From: Rhizobium bangladeshense
GTDB taxonomy: Bacteria > Pseudomonadota > Alphaproteobacteria > Rhizobiales > Rhizobiaceae
DNA length: 57,631 nt
Reading direction: 5' to 3'
NCBI RefSeq assembly: GCF_001662075.1
Contig: NZ_LYPL01000023.1
Span: forward strand, 1 to 57,631
In this document: positions 16,866-24,363 of the stretch, in pieces
Position numbering within the stretch: the stretch's first letter is position 1
Layout of the letters: every line of letters starts with the position of its first letter
Program-made: the position numbers and the translations under genes
The notes under the pieces: model-generated
Databases searched by the model: none
Seen by the model: only the letters and a program-made list of their open reading frames with translations
What the model was told of the DNA's origin: nothing

Positions 16866-17792
16866 CTACTTCTTGTCCAGCGGGTGAGGGCGGCCGAAAT
16901 CCGGTGCGTCGACGTCCTGGCCAGCCTGGACGATCGAGCGGCGGATGGCACGTGTGCGGGTAAAAAGTTCGAAAATCTTATCGCCCTCACCCCAGCGGAT
17001 CGCCCGCTGCAAATAGGCGAGATCCTCCGAGAAGCGCGCCAGCATTTCGAGGATTGCATCGCGATTGTGCAGGCAGACGTCGCGCCACATCGTCGGGTCG
17101 GAGGCGGCGAGACGGGTGAAATCGCGAAAGCCGGAGGCGGAATATTTGATGACTTCCGATTCCGTCACCGTCTCCAGATCGTCGGCAGTGCCGACGATGT
17201 TGTAGGCGATGATATGCGGCAGGTGCGAAACAATCGCGAGCACCTTGTCGTGGTGTTCCGCATCCATCTCGTCGACCTTCGAGCCGAGCGCCTGCCAAAA
17301 GCCGCGCAGCCGCTTCAAGGCCGTCTCGTCGGTACCTGCGACCGGCGTGAAGATGCACCAGCGGCCTTCGAAGAGGCCGGGGAAGCCGGCATCGGGGCCG
17401 GATTTTTCCGTGCCGGCCAGCGGATGGCCGGGGATGAAATGCACATTCTCAGGCATGTGCGGCTGCATCTGCGCGATGACGGAAGCCTTGGTCGAGCCAA
17501 CATCGGTGACGATCGCGCCGGGCTTGAGGTTGCCGGCGATTTCCTTCGCCACGCTTTCCGAAGCGCCGACCGGCACCGAAACGATGATGAGATCGGCATC
17601 CGCGACGGCCTCTGCCGAAGAGGTGGTATAGCGATCGCCGAGGCCAAGCTCCTCCGCACGCTTCAGCGTGTCGGCGCTGCGTGTGGCGACGACGATCTCT
17701 TTCGTCAGCCCGAGCCGGCGAATGTCGTGGGCGAGCGAAGATCCGATCAGGCCGATGCCGATCAGCGCGATTCGGTCAAACAGCACGCTCAT
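16866..17792 (-). CDS. tyrC: Prephenate/cyclohexadienyl (arogenate) dehydrogenase
   Basis: NAD(P)-dependent oxidative decarboxylation of prephenate and/or arogenate in tyrosine synthesis; cytoplasmic. It has 308 residues; the N-terminal Rossmann fold has ALIGIGLIGSSLA at about 9-21, the domain linker contains HFIPGHPLAGTEKSGP with the conserved catalytic histidine, and the C-terminal helical PDH domain has FRDFTRLAASDPTMWRDV. No ACT domain is fused. The start overlaps the hisC stop (ATGA), so it is translationally coupled to the aminotransferase, which together would complete tyrosine synthesis. Confidence 0.93.
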   Translation of the reverse strand: MSVLFDRIALIGIGLIGSSLAHDIRRLGLTKEIVVATRSADTLKRAEELGLGDRYTTSSAEAVADADLIIVSVPVGASESVAKEIAGNLKPGAIVTDVGSTKASVIAQMQPHMPENVHFIPGHPLAGTEKSGPDAGFPGLFEGRWCIFTPVAGTDETALKRLRGFWQALGSKVDEMDAEHHDKVLAIVSHLPHIIAYNIVGTADDLETVTESEVIKYSASGFRDFTRLAASDPTMWRDVCLHNRDAILEMLARFSEDLAYLQRAIRWGEGDKIFELFTRTRAIRRSIVQAGQDVDAPDFGRPHPLDKK

Positions 17793-18898
17793 GCCTGACG
17801 TCCCATGAATTCGCGGAGTGCTGCAATGACGCCGCGATTGGCCTCTTCAGGGCCGATGCTCATGCGCAGCGCATTGGAAAAGCCGTAGCTGCGCACGGCG
17901 CGCAGGATGTAACCTCGGCTCGTCAGAAGTTCGTCCGCGTCGGCGGCACGCTTGCCGTCGATCTCGGGGAAATGGATGAGGACGAAATTCGCGACCGACG
18001 GCGTGACTTTCAGCCCGATCGCTTCCAGCGCCTCCGTCAACGTTTCCACCCACATCTGGTTGTAGGAGACGGCCTGCTGGACGAAAGCCTGGTCGCGGAT
18101 GGCCGCGGCGCCGGCAGCGATCGCCGCCGCATTCAGGTTGAACGGCGCGCGGACGCGGTTCACCGCATCGACGATCTCGGCCGGCGCGTACATCCAGCCG
18201 ACGCGCAACGCCGCCAGACCGTAGGCCTTCGAGAAGGTGCGGGTCATCACCACGTTGGAGCTGGAAGACACCACCTCGATCCCGGCTTCGTAGTCGTTGC
18301 GGCGCACATATTCGGCGTAAGCCGCATCGAGCACGAGGACGACGTGTTTCGGCAGGCCGGCCTGCAGGCGGCGGATTTCGCTGACGGGAATATAGGTGCC
18401 GGTGGGATTACCGGGATTGGCGATGAAGACGATCTTCGTCCTTTCCGTCACCGCGGCAAGGATCGCGTCGACATCGACGGTATAGTCCTTTTCCTTCACG
18501 ACGACGGGCGTGGCACCCGTGCCCATGATCTGGATCTTGTAGACGAGGAAGCCGTGCTCGGTGATGATACCTTCGTCACCCGGGCCGAGATAAACATGGC
18601 AGAGCAGGCCGAGCAGTTCGTCCGAGCCGTTGCCGCAGAGGATGTTTGCCGGATTGAGGCCATGCACGGCGGCGATCGCCTCGCGCAGTTCGATCGCCTG
18701 CCCGTCGGGATAACGCCCGAGATTTTCGGCAGCGGCCTTGACCGCCTCGATCGCTTTCGGGCTGGCGCCGAGCGGCGTTTCGTTGGAGGAGAGCTTGTAG
18801 ACTCGGGCAACACCCGGCGCATGTTCCTTGCCCGGCACATAAGATGCGATATCGAGAATACCGGGACGCGGAACGGGCTTGCTGATCTCAACGCTCAT
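17789..18898 (-). CDS. hisC: Histidinol-phosphate / aromatic aminotransferase
   Basis: PLP-dependent class I/II aminotransferase, 369 residues. The PLP lysine is in TFSKAYGLAALRVGW, with NPGNPTGTYI and LDAAYAEY motifs of the HisC type. HisC-like enzymes often also transaminate aromatic keto acids, and its coupling to tyrC argues for a role in tyrosine and phenylalanine synthesis instead of, or besides, histidine. ATG 18898 has AAGG at suitable spacing; the open frame upstream to 18931 lacks support. Confidence 0.92.
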   Translation of the reverse strand: MSVEISKPVPRPGILDIASYVPGKEHAPGVARVYKLSSNETPLGASPKAIEAVKAAAENLGRYPDGQAIELREAIAAVHGLNPANILCGNGSDELLGLLCHVYLGPGDEGIITEHGFLVYKIQIMGTGATPVVVKEKDYTVDVDAILAAVTERTKIVFIANPGNPTGTYIPVSEIRRLQAGLPKHVVLVLDAAYAEYVRRNDYEAGIEVVSSSSNVVMTRTFSKAYGLAALRVGWMYAPAEIVDAVNRVRAPFNLNAAAIAAGAAAIRDQAFVQQAVSYNQMWVETLTEALEAIGLKVTPSVANFVLIHFPEIDGKRAADADELLTSRGYILRAVRSYGFSNALRMSIGPEEANRGVIAALREFMGRQA

Positions 18899-18977
18899 GG
18901 GTCGACCTTGGATTTTCCGGAAAATGACCAAGTGGCATTAAAGCGGAATGCGGTTCTTGTCGAGAGCGGGAACGGGG

Positions 18978-19718
18978 TCACCGGTTGCGCGCCGTCGGCA
19001 CGCCGTGGGGTGCCAGCACCGGCACGAAGACGCGGCGCGACGCCCGTGCCGCCACCGGCAGCCCCTGATAAAGCCGCTTCTGCGCCTCGACGATAATGAC
19101 GCCCGAAAAGGCCGGCCACAGCGTCCGGCCGATCCGCTCGAAGGCGCGGCGAAGTCGCAGGATGGTCCTGAGTTTCGAGGGCGGAAAGAACAGCGCTTCG
19201 GCCGTCGCGCCGGGCGTGAAATTCGTCTCGCGAAGCAGATGCGTCAGCTGGCCGCGCGAATAGGGCCGGCCCGAACCGAAGGGCGTATGCTCCATGCGCG
19301 CCCAGACGCCACGCCGGTTCGGCACAACGATGACCAGCCGTCCGCCCGGCGCCAGCACCCGCCAGAGTTCCTTCAGCGTCTCGCGCGGGCTTTCGGCGAA
19401 TTCCAGCGAATGCACCATCAACACCCGGTCGATCGAGGAATCCGGCAGCGGCAGTTCCTCATCGAAAATCAGCGTCGTCGACGACAGCGAGCCCATCGGC
19501 CAGTTCACTGCGCCCTGTCCGGCCGGCATGAAGGCGAAGGTGCGCTCGGTATCGGCCTGGAACCGATCGAGGAAGGGCACGGCATAACCGAGACCGACCA
19601 GGCGCTCCTGCGGCAGGCGCACCCAAAGCGACGAAAGTGCCATGGCTATCGACTGCTCGGCAAAACGCCCGAGGTCGGAATGATAGAACTGACGTAGGTC
19701 GACGATATCGGCGTGCAT
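18978..19718 (-). CDS. SAM-dependent class I methyltransferase
   Basis: A 246-residue Methyltransf_11-like protein of unknown substrate. The later motifs are clear: LPLPDSSIDRVLMVHSLEF (motif II region) and WRVLAPGGRLVIVVPNRRG (motif III). The usual N-terminal glycine-rich SAM loop is weak (RLVGLGYAVPFLDRF). The start ATG 19718 lies in the short gap facing gloB; the frame extends to 19793 with no better start. The position upstream of hisC-tyrC on the same strand, with 79 bases between, and divergent from gloB, is common in rhizobia, but the biological link is not known. Confidence 0.85.
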   Translation of the reverse strand: MHADIVDLRQFYHSDLGRFAEQSIAMALSSLWVRLPQERLVGLGYAVPFLDRFQADTERTFAFMPAGQGAVNWPMGSLSSTTLIFDEELPLPDSSIDRVLMVHSLEFAESPRETLKELWRVLAPGGRLVIVVPNRRGVWARMEHTPFGSGRPYSRGQLTHLLRETNFTPGATAEALFFPPSKLRTILRLRRAFERIGRTLWPAFSGVIIVEAQKRLYQGLPVAARASRRVFVPVLAPHGVPTARNR

Positions 19719-19807
19719 TGCGATAAATGTTATCAGCGGCCGGTTGGACTTCAAGGCCGGAACCTCTACATTCCCGCGAGACTCGCAGGACAAAGGATTA
19801 TTGAACG

Positions 19808-20578
19808 ATGAAACCTTTGGAACTAGACGTTTTTCTCTGCCGCACCGACAATTTCGGCGTTCTCGTGCACGATCCGGAGACGGGTTTTACCGCGGCAATC
19901 GACGCGCCGGAGGAGGCGCCAATCCTGGAAGCGGCGACACGGCGCGGCTGGAAGATCACGCATATCTTCACCACCCATCATCACACCGATCACGTCGCCG
20001 CCAATCTGGCGCTGAAGGAGCAGTTCGGCTGCGAAATCATCGGCCCGATCAACGAGGCCATCGCCATTCCCGGCCTCGACCGGACGATGGCGGATGGCGA
20101 CAGGTTCCTCTTCGGCAACCACACGGTCAATGCGATCGAGACCCCCGGCCACACCGCCGGCCACATCTGCTATCACTTCGTCGACGATAAGCTGCTTTTT
20201 GCCGCCGACACGCTGTTTGCTCTCGGCTGCGGCCGCCTGTTCGAGCGCCCCGCGGCCGACATGTGGCATTCCCTGCAAAAGCTTGCCGTGCTGCCGGATG
20301 AGACCGCCGTCTATTTCGGCCACGAATATACGCTTTCCAACGCCCGTTTCGCGTTGACGGTCGATCCCGATAATGAACGCCTGAAGAGCCGCGCCGCCGA
20401 GATCGAGGCTTTGCGCGCCCAGGGCAAATTCACCATCCCGACGACGCTGGGACTGGAAAAGGAAACCAATCCATTCCTGCGCGCCGGCGATCCGGCGATC
20501 CGCCGCAATCTGATCATGGAAGGCAAGACGAACGAGGAAGTCTTCGCCGAGATCCGCAAGCGCAAGGACAATTTCTGA
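19808..20578 (+). CDS. gloB: Hydroxyacylglutathione hydrolase (glyoxalase II)
   Basis: Hydrolyses S-D-lactoylglutathione to D-lactate and glutathione, the second step of methylglyoxal detoxification; cytoplasmic. It has 256 residues. The metallo-beta-lactamase binuclear metal motif THHHTDH lies at 56-62, with further ligands in ETPGHTAGHICYH and FGHEYT; the C-terminal HAGH domain ends with NPFLRAGDP. ATG 19808 with AAGGA upstream. The TGA stop overlaps the ATG of the next gene by one base, so the cupin gene is coupled to it. Confidence 0.95.
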   Translation: MKPLELDVFLCRTDNFGVLVHDPETGFTAAIDAPEEAPILEAATRRGWKITHIFTTHHHTDHVAANLALKEQFGCEIIGPINEAIAIPGLDRTMADGDRFLFGNHTVNAIETPGHTAGHICYHFVDDKLLFAADTLFALGCGRLFERPAADMWHSLQKLAVLPDETAVYFGHEYTLSNARFALTVDPDNERLKSRAAEIEALRAQGKFTIPTTLGLEKETNPFLRAGDPAIRRNLIMEGKTNEEVFAEIRKRKDNF

Positions 20579-21000
20579 TGTCGCCCGAGGACATCGTCCG
20601 GCAACTTGGCATGCAGCCGCATCCGGAAGGCGGCTGGTACGTCGAGACATTCCGCGATACGGCGGGCGGAGAGCGCGGACATTCCACCGCGATCTATTAC
20701 CTCCTGACCAGCGGGCAGCGCTCGCACTGGCATCGCGTCCACGACGCCGCCGAAATCTGGCATTACTATGCCGGCGCGCCGCTGGCGCTGCACCGCTCGC
20801 AGGACGGGGCGGCAAGCGAGACCCTGACGCTCGGACCGAATCTGATCGCAGGCGAGCGGCCGCAGGCGATCATTCCCGCCAATTGGTGGCAATCGGCCGA
20901 AAGCCTTGGCGATTTCACCCTGGTCGGCTGCACCGTTTCGCCCGGTTTCGTATTTTCAAGCTTCGAAATGGCCCCACCCGGCTGGACGCCAGGCGGCTAA
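20578..21000 (+). CDS. Cupin (DUF985) protein
   Basis: A 140-residue protein of the Cupin_5/DUF985 family. HPEGGWYVETFRD near the start and SHWHRVHDAAEIWHYYAGAPL in the cupin core are characteristic; the remaining fold ends with LVGCTVSPGFVFSSFEM. The activity is unknown (a sugar-binding or epimerase-like cupin). It starts on the last base of the gloB stop. The stop codon TAA 20998-21000 is formed by the left end of repeat element copy C, parallel to what copy B does to the YdcF-like gene. Confidence 0.88.
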   Translation: MSPEDIVRQLGMQPHPEGGWYVETFRDTAGGERGHSTAIYYLLTSGQRSHWHRVHDAAEIWHYYAGAPLALHRSQDGAASETLTLGPNLIAGERPQAIIPANWWQSAESLGDFTLVGCTVSPGFVFSSFEMAPPGWTPGG

Positions 21001-21354
21001 AGCCTTTCCTGGTTAGATTGAAGTATTCTGTTGGCTCAAACGGAGTCGGATGGTCGACCGGCCGGCGCGCGTCGTAGCCCGGGCTCTGCGGCCAAGCCGA
21101 CCGGTCGATCAGCCGGCCCGTTTCAGCCAACCCTCCCGCAGATTTGCCAGGCAAATCTGCAAGACTTGAAAATCGCCGGACGCACTGATCGCTTCGCCAT
21201 GGCGAAGCGGTGCGGCCCGTGGGCCGGGCATGTTTCCGCCAGGACAGGGGCGATCGGCTCGGATGTACCTTGGGGTATGCCCATCGCCAATCGCCCCTGT
21301 CCCGACGAAAACCTACTCCGGCAGAATGCTTCAATCTAACCAGGAAAGGCTCTA
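20998..21354 (+). mobile_element. MITE-like element, copy C (357 bp)
   Basis: Starts TAAAGCCTTTCCTGGTTAGA (an A replaces the usual G at base 3) and ends in the inverted terminus AAAGGCTCTA. Same orientation as copies B and D. In the long stem this copy has GGGGCGAT paired with ATCGCCCC where copy B has GAGGCGAT with ATCGCCTC, a compensatory change. It fills the gap between the cupin stop and the EamA stop and may act as a bidirectional terminator. Confidence 0.85.
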
Positions 21355-21358
21355 AGAC

Positions 21359-22249
21359 CTATTCCACCGCGGCCGGCCGCAGCCGGGACTTGCGACGGAA
21401 CATCTCCTGGGCGGCCAGCGCCGCCCCGCCGGTGACGAGCAGGCAGGCGAGCGCGATCCGCCAGCTCGGCTCGGCAAATCCGAACAGCGTCAGGATCAGC
21501 GTCGAAAGCAGCGGTGCTGCATAACTTGCCGCGCCGAGGATCTGAATATCGCCGTTCTTGACGCCGTAATCCCAGGCGTAGAAGGCAGCGCCGACCGGCA
21601 AAAGCCCGAGCCCGATGACGGCGATCCATTCGAAGCCCGTTGCCGGCCAGACGGTCGTCTCGAGGCCGAGATGGCAGAAGAACGACAGGATTGACGTCGC
21701 AAGGCAGAAGCCGGTGACGACGTCGGTGGAGACCGCCTCGAAGCGCCGCGTCAACAGCGAATAGCCCGACCAGGTGAAGGCGCAGAGGAAGGCGGCACCG
21801 TAACCGACGACATAGGCGCCGTCGAAATCGATGCCGTTGCGGCCGACGATCAGGAAGGTGCCGCAAAGCCCGGCCAGCGCGCCCGCCACGTGATACCAGC
21901 GCAGCCGTTCGCCCGGCAGCAGCGCCGAGCCGACGACGATCAGCAGCGGCCAGAGATAGGCGATCAGCCCCGCCTCCACCGCCGGCGCGTTCCTGAGCGC
22001 GGTGAAATAGAGGAAATGGTAGCCGAAGAGCCCGGCAATGCCGGTCAGCCAGACCTTTGCCGGCTGCTTCAGCAGCGTCAGCCGCGACGGGTTGAGAATA
22101 AGCACGACGAGGCCGGGGACGCTGCCGATCGCAAAGCAGATGGCCGAAAGCTGGAACGGCGGCATCTTGCCCGAAGCAGCCGTAAACAGCGCCAGGAACG
22201 ACCACATCATAATGGCCGTAAAGCCGATCAACGTCGCGCGAAGCTTCAC
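21359..22249 (-). CDS. EamA/DMT family transporter
   Basis: A 296-residue inner-membrane protein with about ten hydrophobic helices arranged as two EamA halves (roughly residues 5-135 and 145-285), as in drug/metabolite exporters such as RhaT, YdcZ or YddG relatives. The alternating hydrophobic segments (WLTGIAGLFGYHFLYFTALR, WIAVIGLGLLPVGAAFYAWD) are typical. The WG/YHF pattern is closest to aromatic amino-acid exporters of the YddG type, but the substrate cannot be assigned. The stop is 5 bases from repeat copy C. Confidence 0.85.
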   Translation of the reverse strand: MKLRATLIGFTAIMMWSFLALFTAASGKMPPFQLSAICFAIGSVPGLVVLILNPSRLTLLKQPAKVWLTGIAGLFGYHFLYFTALRNAPAVEAGLIAYLWPLLIVVGSALLPGERLRWYHVAGALAGLCGTFLIVGRNGIDFDGAYVVGYGAAFLCAFTWSGYSLLTRRFEAVSTDVVTGFCLATSILSFFCHLGLETTVWPATGFEWIAVIGLGLLPVGAAFYAWDYGVKNGDIQILGAASYAAPLLSTLILTLFGFAEPSWRIALACLLVTGGAALAAQEMFRRKSRLRPAAVE

Positions 22250-22279
22250 CTGTCCCCCTTCACGGAGGCGAAAGCTCCG

Positions 22280-23059
22280 TCAGCTGACGCTGCCGTATTT
22301 AACGGCAGTGATCGTCACCATTCCATATTCGGTTGGAATGCGCACATAGACGGGAGCATATACATTTGCCGCGTCCGACTTGGCAAACCAGATTTCCATG
22401 CGGTCGCTCTTGCTCAGATAGTCGATATCCTTGCGGCCCTTCTTGTAGCCCGAGCGCGGCACGAAGCGCACGCCGCAGACAACCGCCTTGCCCTTGAAGC
22501 CGTCGGTCGAAAAATCCTTGTCGCCCTTCGGCGAGAGCACCAGATCCATGCGCGTCTCGCCATCGAAGATCGGCAGCGTCTGCGAGCAGACCTTGGTGTC
22601 GCCGGTGAAGACCAGGCCGGAGATCGGGTCGAGCACCGAGCGCATGTCGCGCGGCGTAACGTCGATCCAGTTCTTCGGCCGCTTTGGCTGCGGGGTCGTC
22701 GTCGCCGAGATGATATCGCCGTTGCGATAGCTGACCTCGTAGACGCGGGCTCTCTTGCCCTTCTTGTAGTAGAGCGAATATTTCAGCGCCTGCAGCCGGT
22801 CGTTACGGACGACGCCGCTAACGCTGGTCTTTGCCGAGATGGTCGTGACGAGATCGGCAAGGCCGGCGGATTTGATATCGCCGGCGATCGTATAGCTGTG
22901 ATCGTCCTCGATCTGCGTCAGGAACGCGGCACGCGCGATCGGCAAGCCGGCAAGCGTCACCCGGTATACCGTCCGGTGCTGGATCTCGGCCGCCGATGCC
23001 GGTATGGCAAAAAGCGCGGCGATGGCCGAAATGAAAATGCGTCTGCCCGAATGAGCCAT
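22280..23059 (-). CDS. DUF3108 periplasmic protein
   Basis: A 259-residue protein with an N-terminal signal peptide (basic RR, hydrophobic core, ASAAEI cleavage region near residue 24). The rest is a beta-rich DUF3108 domain (TVYRVTLAGLPIARAAF, PKNWIDVTPRDMRSVLDPISGLVF, a pattern resembling lipid- or LolA-like beta-clam proteins). Function unknown. The start ATG 23059 is set by the signal peptide; the frame is open far upstream through rpmB but is not coding there. It is divergent from rpmB. Confidence 0.85.
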   Translation of the reverse strand: MAHSGRRIFISAIAALFAIPASAAEIQHRTVYRVTLAGLPIARAAFLTQIEDDHSYTIAGDIKSAGLADLVTTISAKTSVSGVVRNDRLQALKYSLYYKKGKRARVYEVSYRNGDIISATTTPQPKRPKNWIDVTPRDMRSVLDPISGLVFTGDTKVCSQTLPIFDGETRMDLVLSPKGDKDFSTDGFKGKAVVCGVRFVPRSGYKKGRKDIDYLSKSDRMEIWFAKSDAANVYAPVYVRIPTEYGMVTITAVKYGSVS

Positions 23060-23179
23060 GTGTGAAGCCTTGTCTTGCCGCGCGCGCGGCAGCCCTTGCC
23101 GGAACGCTCTATACGCCCCCCATGCCGGGAAGAAAACAGCAGCTTTTTGACAGAATTGCGGGAAAGGCCAAGGTTTGGC

Positions 23180-23208
23180 TTGACGCGAGCAGGCTCTCTG
23201 ACTATAGA
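23180..23208 (+). promoter_or_regulatory. Sigma-70-type promoter of rpmB
   Basis: TTGACG at 23180-23185, a 17-base spacer and TATAGA at 23203-23208 form a near-consensus housekeeping promoter. Transcription would begin about 23215, giving a leader of roughly 88 bases before the rpmB start. This is the clearest promoter in the window and suits a ribosomal protein gene. Confidence 0.75.
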
Positions 23209-23302
23209 ACCGCAACTTTCCAATCATGCCTGTTGGATTGCGAGCCCGGTTTTGCCGGGGATGGCAATTCGATGGCCCGAGAAAAACAAGAATAGGTGTT
23301 CC

Positions 23303-23602
23303 ATGTCCCGCGTGTGCGAATTGACCGGCAAGGCCGTCCTGACTGGTAACAATGTCAGCCATGCCAACAACAAGACCAAGCGCCGGTTCCTGCCGAACCT
23401 GTGCCAGGTAACGCTGATTTCCGACGCTCTCAACCAGCGTTATCGTCTTCGCGTTTCGGCTGCTGCTCTTCGTTCGGTCGAGCATCGTGGCGGCCTCGAT
23501 GCCTTCCTGCTGAAGGCCAGCGAAAACGAACTGTCGATGCGCGCACGTCTGCTGCGCCGCCAGATCGTCAAGAAGACCGCCGAAGCGGCTGTCGCTGCCT
23601 AA
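23303..23602 (+). CDS. rpmB: 50S ribosomal protein L28
   Basis: Component of the large ribosomal subunit. It has 99 residues beginning SRVCELTGKAVLTGNNVSHANNKTKRRFLPNL, the highly conserved L28 N-terminus, with the alphaproteobacterial C-terminal extension. ATG 23303 has AGG upstream and a strong promoter at 23180. The frame is open back to 23075, but that part precedes the promoter and is not coding. Confidence 0.98.
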   Translation: MSRVCELTGKAVLTGNNVSHANNKTKRRFLPNLCQVTLISDALNQRYRLRVSAAALRSVEHRGGLDAFLLKASENELSMRARLLRRQIVKKTAEAAVAA

Positions 23603-23629
23603 GCTTCCGCCCTTCTTGCATAAGGCTTC

Positions 23630-23663
23630 AAAGGCTTGAACGGGTGAAACCGGACAAGCCTTT
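23630..23663 (+). terminator. Hairpin after rpmB, before the YhhQ gene
   Basis: AAAGGCTTG at 23630-23638 pairs with CAAGCCTTT at 23655-23663, with an inner CGG-CCG pairing in the loop, followed by TGCTTTG. It can terminate rpmB. Because it also lies 50 bases before the YhhQ start it could be an attenuator; no preQ1 riboswitch consensus was recognised. Confidence 0.55.
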
Positions 23664-23713
23664 TGCTTTGCCGGATCGTCTCTCCAACTGGTGGCATCAC
23701 CCAGGATAAAAAA

Positions 23714-24349
23714 ATGCTGAAGACCCGCTATACCATTGCCTATGTCGCGCTGATGACGCTTGTTGTCGTCGCCTCCAACTTCCTCGTTCAGTTTCCGCTG
23801 AACGCCGAAGTCGCCGGCATCAATCTCGCTGACATCCTGACCTGGGGCGCCTTCTCCTATCCGGTCGCTTTCCTGATCACCGATCTGACCAATCGCCAGT
23901 TCGGCCCGCAGGCCGCCCGCAAGGTCGTCCTTGCCGGTTTTGTCGTCGGCGTCAGCCTCTCCTTCTTCACCTCGGCGCCGCGTATCGCCATTGCCTCCGG
24001 TTCGGCCTATCTCGCCGGACAGCTGCTCGATATTGCCGTCTTCAACCGCCTTCGCCGCCAGGCCTGGTGGCGCGCGCCGCTCCTCGGCTCGCTGATCGGC
24101 TCGGCGCTCGATACGGTGATGTTCTTTTCGCTTTCTTTTGCCGCGTTTTTCGTCTTGCTCGGCCCGAATGAGCCTTTTGCGCTGGAAGCGGCTCCCATCC
24201 TTGGCGTTTTCGCTGCCGAGGCGCCGCGCTGGATTTCCTGGGCGATCGGCGATTTCGCCGTCAAGATGATCGTCGGCCTCGTCATGCTGCTGCCCTATGG
24301 CGCGCTGATGAACGTGCTGCGGCCGATGCAACCCGCCCGCGCCAGCTGA
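23714..24349 (+). CDS. Queuosine precursor transporter (YhhQ/DUF165)
   Basis: An integral membrane protein of 211 residues with six hydrophobic helices. Family markers are ASNFLVQFPL, WGAFSYPVAFLITDLTNR (with the conserved acidic residue and TNR) and the LGSLIGSALDTVMFFSLSF segment. YhhQ imports 7-cyano- or 7-aminomethyl-7-deazaguanine for queuosine tRNA modification. ATG 23714 has AGGA 7 bases upstream; the open frame to 23663 is unsupported. It lies 111 bases downstream of rpmB and is possibly partly co-transcribed with it. Confidence 0.9.
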   Translation: MLKTRYTIAYVALMTLVVVASNFLVQFPLNAEVAGINLADILTWGAFSYPVAFLITDLTNRQFGPQAARKVVLAGFVVGVSLSFFTSAPRIAIASGSAYLAGQLLDIAVFNRLRRQAWWRAPLLGSLIGSALDTVMFFSLSFAAFFVLLGPNEPFALEAAPILGVFAAEAPRWISWAIGDFAVKMIVGLVMLLPYGALMNVLRPMQPARAS

Positions 24350-24363
24350 AATCGGCGGAGACG

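Noticed and set aside
23603..23713. preQ1 riboswitch before the queuosine-precursor transporter
   Set aside because: Only a terminator-like hairpin is visible; no preQ1 aptamer consensus was recognised.
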